Positions 1 to 6,243 of a stretch of DNA of 15,247 nucleotides are shown here, piece after piece. Each line of letters starts with the position of its first letter. Position 1 is the stretch's first letter. The DNA comes from Puniceicoccales bacterium (lineage in GTDB: Bacteria > Verrucomicrobiota > Verrucomicrobiia > Opitutales > UBA953), in NCBI GenBank assembly GCA_031289285.1, contig JAITPT010000245.1:1-15247 (forward strand). The letters are read 5' to 3'. The translations under genes and the position numbers were made by a program. The notes below the pieces were generated by a model. The model saw only the letters and a list, made by a program, of their open reading frames with translations, made no database searches and was not told the origin of the DNA.

Positions 1-2
1 CA

Positions 3-218
3 GGCGGACGTCTCACTCTGAGCGAGCGTCTTCGGAGTCGCGTTGGGTGGTTCTCACGGAGCATTGCTTTGGGTAGCGAGACATTTGTCAGCGCTCTTGC
101 GAAGCAATACGGGAAGCGCAACGGTTTGAAACGGCGGTTGACGCCTGCGTCAGTTTCTGCGTCAGAGACGGACGCCGTTTGGCCCGATGATTTATGTGCA
201 GTTCGCAAAGTCCGCTGA
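3..218 (+). CDS. REP-associated tyrosine transposase (RAYT), C-terminal fragment
   Basis: An open frame enters from the left edge and runs 71 codons to a TGA at 216-218; the start and catalytic part lie outside the window. The visible tail has the order seen at RAYT C-termini: a basic helix (SERLRSRVGWF), then IALGSETFVSAL resembling the family's LGS-x-x-FV signature, a basic patch (KRNGLKRRL), and a closing LCAVRKVR resembling the usual LxxLRxLR ending. RAYTs (Y1/IS200-like HUH transposases) are single-copy genes that act on short palindromic REP sequences, often found beside the gene. REP-like GGGGAC-GGTCCG motifs start about 230 bases downstream, which supports the call. The catalytic HUH and Tyr motifs cannot be seen, so activity is unknown. 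No database search was possible. Confidence 0.72.
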   Translation, partial: GGRLTLSERLRSRVGWFSRSIALGSETFVSALAKQYGKRNGLKRRLTPASVSASETDAVWPDDLCAVRKVR

Positions 219-330
219 ACCTGCTGAGTTTGTTGAGCGGAAGTTAAAAATGAAGGTCTCCAAGTCTGGGTAGCCAGCCCTCTCTCTTCTTTTTCCGCAG
301 AGGTATCGTGAATGTTTCAAAAAGCTCTCA

Positions 331-588
331 TTTCGGTTTTCGCTACTGGCGTCACCGTGTGGCGGAGCGCTGGACACGTGACGTCTTGTGTTGGGATTGG
401 TGGCATTTATTTCGCACGAGAACCCCGCCGACTGGCACAAAAAATTGGGGACGGGTCCGAAATAAAATTGGGGACGGGGACGGGTCCGAAAAATAAATGC
501 ACGTAAAATTATCAACAGGGACGGGTCCGAATTTTCTGTCCGCATCTCGATTTTCGCCAGTGGTGCCACCGTGTGGCGGAGCGTTGAA
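331..588. repeat. Imperfect direct repeat, two copies (331-374 and 545-588)
   Basis: Two 44-base segments match at about 36 positions without gaps, including an identical run of 17 bases (CACCGTGTGGCGGAGCG). They lie 214 bases apart, with three REP-like motifs between them. The copies are probably parts of a larger intergenic repeat unit duplicated together with those motifs. Confidence 0.7.
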
Positions 589-690
589 CGCATGGAGCCT
601 TGAGCAATTTCCGGCAATTGCTTGGCAAATAAATTGGGGACGGGTCTGAAAAACAAATATACGTGAAATCATAAACGGGGACGGGTCCGA
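445..690 (+). repeat. REP-like motif cluster A, five copies of GGGGAC-GGGTCCG
   Basis: Copies lie at about 445-460, 469-489 (with an internal duplication of GGGGAC), 517-530, 634-649 and 676-690. Each contains GGAC-GG-GTCC (GTCT in copy 4), an imperfect dyad, and all have the same orientation. They form two pairs: copies 2+3 (about 467-540) and 4+5 (about 631-700) share their flanks, including AAATAAATG/AAACAAATA spacers and a trailing GAATTTTCTG, so a roughly 70-base two-motif module was duplicated. The position just downstream of a RAYT C-terminus suggests these are that transposase's REP partners, which is an inference. Confidence 0.7.
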
Positions 691-741
691 ATTTTCTGCC
701 AGTGGGAAAATGGCTATTTTTTATTTGGGAGGGGAGGGGGA

Positions 742-3222
742 TTATTCGACGCGGATGGTTACAGAGGTGGAGGCGGTGGGAGTGGAGGCGGTGATGCGGT
801 GGTGACCGAGGGTGAGAGGGCAAACCCACGGAGAAGTGCCGGAAGTGGTGGCAACCGGAACAGAATCGAGAAACCACCAAACGGGTTCGCCAGCAGGGAC
901 ACCCGCTAATTTCACCGCAATAGCCTGCGCAGGGACACCCAGCATTAACTTGAAAACAGTGCCCGAAGCAGGAAAAACAATGCGCGGGAGAGTTTCGTTT
1001 ACCGCCGGCGTTTTTGCTTTCACTGCCATTCTTGCTTCTACCGCCATTTTTGCTTTTGGCACCGTTTTTGTTTTTGCCGCTATTTTTACTTCTGGCACCA
1101 TTTTTGTTTCTGCTGCCATTTTCGTTTCTGCTGCCGTTTTTACTTTTGGCACCGTTTTTGTGTTCACTGCCGTTTTTGCTTCAGCCGCCGTTTTTGTTTT
1201 TAGAAAAACAGCGATGTCCGGTGGCCAAACCAACTCCGATTGCCCAGTGGTGCCGAGGCGGTGCCAGTCACAGAGAGCGGCGGGGGTCACGTTTTTTATC
1301 GCAAATGCTTCGCGGGTTTCGCCGCAGTGGCGCGAGGGCGGGCGTCCCGAAATGGCACAGACGCGGCGCACGACGACACCCGCCGGTTTGGCAAACCAAG
1401 GGGCGGCAGGGACAGTGGGGTAGATTTCGCGCAAAATCTCCCATGCGCCGGGCGCGGCGGCAGAGATGCCAGTCAGGCCGCTTTGCCCGCGTCCGCCGCG
1501 CTTAATTCCGCACCAGATCGCGATGGTGTATTCGGGGTTCCAGACGATTATCCATGCGTCGCGGAAATCGGACGAGGTGCCAGTTTTCCACGCGGCGCGG
1601 GGAAGGAGCGTGTCCGCGATATGGCCGACAGCGGCAGCAGAGCGTTCGCCGCCAGAGAGCATTTGGGAAACCAGCCATGCCGCTTCGTTTGAAAACATAC
1701 CGTCCGCCGCTACCTTTGCGCCACCCGCCGCGTTCCTGTTTGCCGTCCTGTCCGCCGTCCTCCTTGCACGCGCACCCGTCGCCGCGTTTTCACCGTTTCC
1801 GTCGGCTTGTCGTGCCAGTGTTGCGTAGGCTTGCGCCAAATCTACGAGGCGCACGGAGACGTTTCCGACGGCCAACCCCAGTCCGTAGTGGCTTGCGGGG
1901 CGACGCACAGTTGCGAAACCGAGTTGGCGCAAACTGGCGGCAAACTCGTCCGCGCCGAACTTTTCCAGCAGGTTTATAAAGGGCATGTTCAGCGAGAGCA
2001 CGAGGGCGGTGTCGGCGCGGATGGCACCGCGAAATACGCCGTCGAAGTTCACGGGTGCGTAGTTGCCGAAGTGGCGCGGGACGTCGGCGAGCATTTGGCC
2101 TGGCGCGAGTAGCCCGCGGTCGAGCGCGAATGCGGTGAGAAATGGTTTGAGGGTTGACCCGGCAGAGCGCGGCGCGGTGGCGGTGTTCACTTGGCCGGCG
2201 TCGCGGGAAAAATAGTCGCCGGAGCAGGCGAGTGCGCAGACGGCACCTGTGCGCACTTCGGCGACGACTGCCGCCACGTCGCAGCCGAGCTTGGCGGCGC
2301 GGCGGGCGACGGCGTTCTCGGCGATGCGCTGGATGCGCGGGTCGAGGGCGGTGCGGAGGTGGTTGTTGGTGCTGGTGTCCGCCGTCTTGGTCTCCGCCCA
2401 ATCGCAGAAAAACGGGTGCTTGAAGGGTCTTGGCGAGCGGCGGAAAACGAGTGGTGTTTTTTGCGCGTCGGCGATTTGCGAATCGTTTGCGAGGCCGTGT
2501 TTGCGCATTTGCGCCAGCACGTATTCGCGTCGGTGCAGTGCTGCGTCGAGGTGTTTGTCGGGGCGGAAACGTGTTGGCGATTGCACCATTCCTGCGAGTA
2601 GCGCGGCCTCGCCGAGGCTTAGCGCGGCGGCATTTTTTCCGAACCAGCCTTGCGCCGCTGCTTCGACGCCGACGAGGTTTGAGCCGAAGGGGGCACGGTT
2701 GAGGTATTGCGCCAAAATCTCGTCTTTGCTCGTCGTCTTTTCCAACCGCATTGCTTGGAAAGCCTCGGTGTATTTGCTGCGCAGGGTGCGTGGGCGTGGC
2801 GCGAGGAGGCGCACGGTTTGCGTGGTGAGTGTCGAGGCACCCGACACGCGGCGTAGCGCGGCGATGTTTTGCGTGAACGCCCGCGCCAGCGCGAAGGGGT
2901 CAACGCCGTTGTGTTGCCAGAAGCGTCCGTCCTCGGCGGCGACGATGGCCTTGGCAATCCAGTCTTCGCGTTGCGTCGTGTAAAACGGTCTGCAATCGCC
3001 GCCGTCGGCGTTGAGGCCGACGCGGAGGACTTCGCCGTGTTTGTCGCGCACTGTCCGTCCTGCTGGGTAGGTCTGTGCTTGTTCGAGCGGCGGCGGGCAA
3101 GCCCACCACGAGACGGTGAAGACGTAGGCGGCGGCGGCGAGGCAGAGCGGGAGCCGCAAACGGCGTTGGCGGCGGCGGCACTGTTGGCGTTGGCAAACAG
3201 TTCTCCCGTCTGCGCCGCTCAC
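742..3222 (-). CDS. pbpC: Penicillin-binding protein 1C (bifunctional glycosyltransferase/transpeptidase)
   Basis: This is a class A PBP that polymerises lipid II and, in principle, cross-links peptidoglycan at the outer face of the inner membrane. With a GTG start at 3220-3222 it has 826 residues. It shows a basic N-terminus and one membrane anchor (about 22-42), then a GT51 domain with EDGRFWQHNGVD (Glu97), GASTLTTQ and a second acidic site in EILAQYLNRAPFG (Glu168). The transpeptidase domain has STLK (Ser356-Lys359), SLN (410-412) and KTG (546-548). A linker of 11 hexapeptide repeats (677-742) precedes a C-terminal beta domain like BiPBP_C (about 745-826), which is typical of PBP1C. The frame stays open 96 codons upstream, but that stretch is Arg-rich and lies inside ilvB, so I reject it. 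The GTG shares a GTGA overlap with the ilvB stop, implying coupled translation. No alpha-2-macroglobulin gene, the common pbpC neighbour, is present. Confidence 0.93.
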   Translation of the reverse strand: MSGADGRTVCQRQQCRRRQRRLRLPLCLAAAAYVFTVSWWACPPPLEQAQTYPAGRTVRDKHGEVLRVGLNADGGDCRPFYTTQREDWIAKAIVAAEDGRFWQHNGVDPFALARAFTQNIAALRRVSGASTLTTQTVRLLAPRPRTLRSKYTEAFQAMRLEKTTSKDEILAQYLNRAPFGSNLVGVEAAAQGWFGKNAAALSLGEAALLAGMVQSPTRFRPDKHLDAALHRREYVLAQMRKHGLANDSQIADAQKTPLVFRRSPRPFKHPFFCDWAETKTADTSTNNHLRTALDPRIQRIAENAVARRAAKLGCDVAAVVAEVRTGAVCALACSGDYFSRDAGQVNTATAPRSAGSTLKPFLTAFALDRGLLAPGQMLADVPRHFGNYAPVNFDGVFRGAIRADTALVLSLNMPFINLLEKFGADEFAASLRQLGFATVRRPASHYGLGLAVGNVSVRLVDLAQAYATLARQADGNGENAATGARARRTADRTANRNAAGGAKVAADGMFSNEAAWLVSQMLSGGERSAAAVGHIADTLLPRAAWKTGTSSDFRDAWIIVWNPEYTIAIWCGIKRGGRGQSGLTGISAAAPGAWEILREIYPTVPAAPWFAKPAGVVVRRVCAISGRPPSRHCGETREAFAIKNVTPAALCDWHRLGTTGQSELVWPPDIAVFLKTKTAAEAKTAVNTKTVPKVKTAAETKMAAETKMVPEVKIAAKTKTVPKAKMAVEARMAVKAKTPAVNETLPRIVFPASGTVFKLMLGVPAQAIAVKLAGVPAGEPVWWFLDSVPVATTSGTSPWVCPLTLGHHRITASTPTASTSVTIRVE
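997..1194 (-). repeat. 18-bp tandem array encoding an 11-unit hexapeptide linker in PBP1C
   Basis: Eleven degenerate 18-base units encode hexapeptides such as KTAAEA, KTVPKV, KMAAET and RMAVKA. The consensus is (K/R)-(T/M/I)-(A/V)-(A/V/P)-x-x, with Lys or Arg at every sixth position followed by Ala/Val/Pro and Glu/Lys. The array sits between the transpeptidase domain and the C-terminal beta domain. It probably forms a flexible or extended charged spacer in the periplasm. The count of whole 6-residue units keeps the reading frame, so the array could change length by slippage without breaking the gene. Confidence 0.85.
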
Positions 3223-5030
3223 TTCATCAAAACCTCCATCGCTGATTTGCCCTGCGGGATGAACGGCAAGACGTGTTGGGTGTGCGGCACGACGACGTCC
3301 AGCACGTAAGGTCCCTCGTGCGCCAGCATTTCGCGGACGGCCTCGCGGAGTTCGCTGCGTGCGACGACCCGCCGTCCGGCGACGCCGAAGCCAGCGGCGA
3401 TTTTCACGAAGTCGGGGTAAAGCCCGCCGACGTTGTCGGGGCCGCCGATGTTTGTGGGGTCGCCTAAAATCGTTTGTGCCCGCAGCCCGTCGTAGAAGCG
3501 GTCTTCCCATTGCATCACCATGCCGAGGTGCTGGTTATTCAAAATCATCACCTTGACAGGGATTTTTTCAACCGCTGCGCAGGCGAGTTCTTGGATGTTC
3601 ATCAGGAATGAGCCGTCGCCGTCTATGTCAACGACCTGTGCCTCGGGGAGTGCGGTTTTTACGCCGATGGCGGCGGGCAGGCCGAAGCCCATTGTGCCCG
3701 CGCCGAGCGAGCTGATGAAGGTGCGCGGCTTTTTGAAACGGTAGAATTGCGGCGTCCACATTTGGTGTTGGCCGACGCCGGTGGTGATGACGGCGTCGCC
3801 GTGCGTTTCCTCAAAAAGCGTTTGCACGGCTTGCTGGGGGAGGATGTGTGTGTTGGGCGGCGCGTCGAAGGTGAAGGGGTGCTCGGCCTTCCATTGTTTG
3901 ATTTTGGCAAACCACGCGGAGAGGTCGGGCTTCGTGAACGCGCCTGCTTTGACGAGGGCGTTGAGGCGCAAAAAGGTGTCGAGCACATCGGCCTCGACGG
4001 GCAAATCGGCGCGGATGTTTTTGTTGTGCTCCGAGCGGTCAATGTCCACGTGGACGACGCGGGCGTTTGGCGCGAACTTGCCGACTGCGCCGGTGACGCG
4101 GTCGTCGAAGCGTGCGCCCGCCGTGATGAGCAGGTCGCTTTGGCAGACGGCCCAGTTGCCCGCCACCGTGCCGTGCATCCCGAACCAGTAGAGGCACAGC
4201 GGGTCGTCGGGCGGGACGACGCCGAGTGCCATGAGCGTCGAGACGACGGGGACTTCCGTGAGGTGCGCAAACTCTCGCACGGCGTCTGCCGCGTTGCCGG
4301 AGACGACGCCGCCGCCGATGTAGAGCACGGGTTGACGGGCGGCGGAAAGCTCGGCGAGGATGCGTCGCAGCGTCGCGTCGTCGGCCTTGGGGTCGGGCGC
4401 GAGGCCGGGGATTTCGATGTCGTCGAGGTTAGCGGGAAACTCCGGCGTGAAGACGGCCTGCTGGATGTCTTTGGGGATGTCCACGACGACTGGGCCGGGA
4501 CGCCCCGACACGGCGATTTTGAAGGCGCTGAAAATCGCGGGCACGAGGTCTTCTTTGCGAAGCACGAGCATGCTGTGTTTGACGATGGGCAGGGTGACGC
4601 CAAAAAAGTCCGTTTCCTGAAAAGCGTTTTTGCCGATGAGGTGGCTGAACACTTGGCCGGTGATGGCGACGAGCGGCACGCTGTCCATGTAGGCGTCGGC
4701 GATGGGCGTGACCAAGTTCATCGCGCCCGGGCCGGAGGTGGCGAGGCAGACGCCGGGTTTGCCGGTGGCGCGAGCGTAACCGCCCGCCATGAAGCCGCCG
4801 CCTTGCTCGTTGCGCGGAAGGATGGTGCGGATGGTTTTGGCGCGGGCAAAGGCCTGGCTGATTTCGAGCAGCGAACCGCCCGGGTAGGGGAACACCGTGT
4901 CAACACCAAGAAGCTCCAAGCAGCGGACTACTACGTCGGCTCCACGCATAGTGGCCGGTTTCCCGCAGGACGCCGGCGCAGTTGCGCCCGGGGCGTTTGT
5001 CCGGGCGCGTGTCTTCCTTGGCTGTGCCAT
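3219..5030 (-). CDS. ilvB: Acetolactate synthase, large (catalytic) subunit
   Basis: This ThDP-, Mg- and FAD-dependent cytosolic enzyme condenses two pyruvates (or pyruvate and 2-oxobutyrate), the first committed step of valine, leucine and isoleucine synthesis. The 603-residue product has all three domains. The N-terminal one has the catalytic Glu75 in NEQGGGFMAGGYARATG and the SGPGAMNLVTPIADAYMDS segment. The middle one has GARFDDRVTGAVGKFAP. The C-terminal one has the ThDP/Mg motif from GDGS (471) to NN (498-499), followed by QHLGMVMQWEDRFY, which resembles plant enzymes. I kept the ATG at 5030. An internal ATG at codon 28 (4949), just before RGADVVVRCLELLGV, is a plausible alternative start, because the first 27 residues are Ala/Arg/Pro-rich and neither start has a clear Shine-Dalgarno site. 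No ilvN regulatory-subunit gene follows; pbpC overlaps the stop instead. efp lies 141 bases upstream on the same strand. Confidence 0.95.
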   Translation of the reverse strand: MAQPRKTRARTNAPGATAPASCGKPATMRGADVVVRCLELLGVDTVFPYPGGSLLEISQAFARAKTIRTILPRNEQGGGFMAGGYARATGKPGVCLATSGPGAMNLVTPIADAYMDSVPLVAITGQVFSHLIGKNAFQETDFFGVTLPIVKHSMLVLRKEDLVPAIFSAFKIAVSGRPGPVVVDIPKDIQQAVFTPEFPANLDDIEIPGLAPDPKADDATLRRILAELSAARQPVLYIGGGVVSGNAADAVREFAHLTEVPVVSTLMALGVVPPDDPLCLYWFGMHGTVAGNWAVCQSDLLITAGARFDDRVTGAVGKFAPNARVVHVDIDRSEHNKNIRADLPVEADVLDTFLRLNALVKAGAFTKPDLSAWFAKIKQWKAEHPFTFDAPPNTHILPQQAVQTLFEETHGDAVITTGVGQHQMWTPQFYRFKKPRTFISSLGAGTMGFGLPAAIGVKTALPEAQVVDIDGDGSFLMNIQELACAAVEKIPVKVMILNNQHLGMVMQWEDRFYDGLRAQTILGDPTNIGGPDNVGGLYPDFVKIAAGFGVAGRRVVARSELREAVREMLAHEGPYVLDVVVPHTQHVLPFIPQGKSAMEVLMK

Positions 5031-5135
5031 AGTTGGTGTTTGAAAAAAACGGTTGGGCGCGTCGTGTGTGTCGCGTGCGCGGTTGTGTGCGCAGGGGAGG
5101 GCAGGTGGGCTGACGCGCTGGTTGGCTGTCTGGTT

Positions 5136-5165
5136 GGCTTGGCGGTTTGTGGCTTGGCGGTTCGG
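5136..5165. repeat. Short tandem repeat, two 15-bp units, in the efp-ilvB gap
   Basis: Two adjacent 15-base units beginning GGCTTGGCGGTT match at 13 positions, and related GGTTGGCT words lie just before them (5120-5139). The efp-ilvB gap is 141 bases and shows no clear terminator or promoter, so the two genes may be cotranscribed. Confidence 0.5.
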
Positions 5166-5171
5166 TGGCGC

Positions 5172-5735
5172 TTAGGCGCGGCCAAGGTAGGATTTGTCCT
5201 CCGTGCTGACGCGAATGGTTTCGCCTTCTTTGATGAAGAGCGGGACGTTCACCATGAGACCTGTTTCGAGGGTGACGGGTTTGAGCACGTTGCCCGAGGT
5301 GTCCCCTTTGACGGCGGGCGGCGCTTCGGTCACTTTCATCTCGATAGCACCGGGCAAATTGACCGTCACCGGTTTGCCGTCCACAAACATAATGTCGTAG
5401 GCCTGACCGGGCACGAGGAAGCCCACAATGTCTTCGATGACGCTGCGCGGGACGTAGCTTTCCTCAAACGAGGAGGGGTCCATGAAAACGAAAGTGCCGT
5501 CGGACTCGTAGCTGAGTTCGAGGCGTTTGACGCTGTTTTCGAGCGTTTCAAAGCTGGCACCGATGTTTGTGCGGACGGGGATGAGGCGTCCGGAGGCGAG
5601 GGAGCGAAGTTCCATCTGACAATAAGAGGCGTTGTTTGGTGGTGTGCGCACCAAACATTCGAGCACTAAGCAGAGGTCGCCGTTGTAGCGGATGACGTTT
5701 TTCTTGCGGATGTTGTTGACTGGCGTGTTGGGCAT
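5172..5735 (-). CDS. efp: Translation elongation factor P, variant with Asn at the loop tip
   Basis: EF-P binds between the ribosomal P and E sites and rescues ribosomes stalled at polyproline stretches. From the ATG at 5735 the product has 187 residues, matching the family's usual 185-189. It begins MPNTPVNNIRKKNVI, keeps the N-terminal KOW-like fold (RYNGDLCLVLE; MELRSLASGRLI), the middle OB domain, and a C-terminal OB domain with VKGDTSGNVLKPVTLETG and VPLFIKEGETIRVSTE. An upstream in-frame start at 5774 would add 13 residues without family support. The first loop reads RTPPNNASY where E. coli has KPGKGQAF. In an ungapped alignment Asn34 falls on the modified Lys34. None of the EF-P modification genes (epmA/epmB, earP, ymfI) is in the window. 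No Shine-Dalgarno site is visible; a TTGACA lies at 5769-5774. The gene probably leads the efp-ilvB-pbpC block. Confidence 0.93.
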   Translation of the reverse strand: MPNTPVNNIRKKNVIRYNGDLCLVLECLVRTPPNNASYCQMELRSLASGRLIPVRTNIGASFETLENSVKRLELSYESDGTFVFMDPSSFEESYVPRSVIEDIVGFLVPGQAYDIMFVDGKPVTVNLPGAIEMKVTEAPPAVKGDTSGNVLKPVTLETGLMVNVPLFIKEGETIRVSTEDKSYLGRA

Positions 5736-5768
5736 AGGAGCGCGGCACACTGGGAAAAGGCGCGGCGG

Positions 5769-5774
5769 TGTCAA
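5769..5774 (-). promoter_or_regulatory. Possible -35 box (TTGACA) upstream of efp
   Basis: A perfect TTGACA occurs on the minus strand 33 bases before the efp ATG. A -10 hexamer at 17-base spacing would be AGTGTG (5746-5751), a poor match that would leave almost no leader. Either the message is nearly leaderless or this is a chance match. Confidence 0.2.
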
Positions 5775-5796
5775 GTTTGGTTTGCAGAAAAATGCT

Positions 5797-5820
5797 GGGC
5801 AGGGGGCGGGCGGCGGGGGG
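5797..5820 (+). other. G-run tract with G-quadruplex potential, upstream of efp
   Basis: Four runs of G (5797-5799, 5802-5806, 5808-5810, 5815-5820) are separated by loops of 2, 1 and 4 bases, meeting the usual G3+N1-7 pattern. They are on the strand that is template for efp, about 60-85 bases before its ATG. A second purine/G tract lies at 5929-5958 (nine Gs in a row) and another G run at about 6110-6118. Confidence 0.5.
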
Positions 5821-6110
5821 ATAGGTCTTATAGGACGAATAGGTCTTATAGGACTTATACGACCAAGGCGTGTGTTTTTGGGGACAGGTCTGTTTTTTGG
5901 ACAGGATTTCAGGGACAGGTCTGGTTTTAGGGGAAGGCGGGAGGAGGGGGGGGGCAGGATAAGAGGGAGATGGAGATTCGGGGACAGGTCCGTTTTACAC
6001 GGAGGGGGTGGGGCGTCAGTGGGCGAGGTATCGGGGACCGGTCCGCTTTACTCCCTGTTTTATAGGACTTATCCGCCCTATTCGTCCTATAAGACCTATT
6101 TGCCCTATCG
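5821..6110. repeat. TCCTATAAG-type repeat arrays with a perfect 23-bp inverted repeat
   Basis: Two short arrays of AGGTCTTATAGGAC-like words occur at 5821-5863 and 6060-6107, the second in reverse complement. Bases 5821-5843 and 6077-6099 are perfect reverse complements over 23 bases, about 233 bases apart, with flanking words also related. Within each array, units recur about every 10-12 bases (AGGTCTTATA, AGGACGAAT, AGGACTTAT). The pair could form a large stem-loop or cruciform enclosing four of the REP-like motifs. A last degenerate piece (CCTATCCGGCCTATC) lies at about 6172-6187. Confidence 0.75.
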
Positions 6111-6168
6111 GGGGGGGGCACTATCGGGAGCGTCTGGGGACGGAGCTTTCGGGGACAGGTCCGGTTTT
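5876..6168 (+). repeat. REP-like motif cluster B, five copies of GGGGACAGGTC(C/T)
   Basis: Copies lie at about 5876-5896, 5911-5928, 5979-5996, 6031-6049 and 6149-6168, all in plus orientation. The core GGAC-AG-GTCC is close to the core of cluster A (GGAC-GG-GTCC). The fourth copy, GGACCGGTCC, is a perfect 10-base palindrome. Most copies are followed by a short T-rich run. They probably belong to the same RAYT-linked family as cluster A, about 5.4 kb away, as a distinct subtype. Confidence 0.7.
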
Positions 6169-6243
6169 TCGACCTATCCGGCCTATCGCGGAACCTTTCC
6201 CTCATTTGCCTGTTTGCGCTCGTTCGCACTTTCGCGTATTCCT

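Larger units (their letters stand above)
219..741. other. Gene-free repeat-rich gap between RAYT tail and pbpC
   Basis: No convincing gene was found on either strand. Open frames exist, but they are built from the duplicated repeats and match no family I recognise. The first 110 bases show nothing notable. The remainder holds a duplicated 44-base segment and five GGGGAC-GGTCCG motifs, listed separately. A G-run tract (727-740) abuts the pbpC stop codon; it reads as a pyrimidine tract on the pbpC sense strand and forms no hairpin terminator that I can see. Confidence 0.6.
5736..6243. other. Divergent intergenic region between efp and the DUF6807 gene, packed with repeats
   Basis: The gap of 508 bases separates the minus-strand efp block from plus-strand genes. 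An open frame runs through it into the downstream gene, but its translation is repeat-derived (GLIGRIGLIGLIRP, YPPYSSYKTYLPYR) and I do not believe it. It holds a G-run tract, TCCTATAAG-type repeats in opposing orientations, and five REP-like motifs, listed separately. Promoters for both directions should lie here, but I see no strong plus-strand promoter. Confidence 0.6.

Noticed and set aside
192..656. Open frame of 154 codons on the minus strand in the left gap
   Set aside because: Its translation consists of the duplicated repeat read twice (APPHG...ENR segments) and REP-like motifs; no family pattern, and it overlaps the RAYT stop region.
3223..3510. N-terminal extension of PBP1C by 96 codons
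   Set aside because: The stretch is Arg/Pro-rich, lies wholly within ilvB in another frame, and has no signal or domain; the GTG at 3222 overlaps the ilvB stop and precedes the membrane anchor.
3747..5669. Long plus-strand open frame of 640 codons
   Set aside because: It is antisense to ilvB and efp, whose protein motifs are unmistakable; its composition is that of a GC-rich shadow frame.
5692..6243. Upstream extension of the DUF6807 protein
   Set aside because: It translates the intergenic repeats and efp antisense; the ATG at 6244 begins a normal signal peptide.
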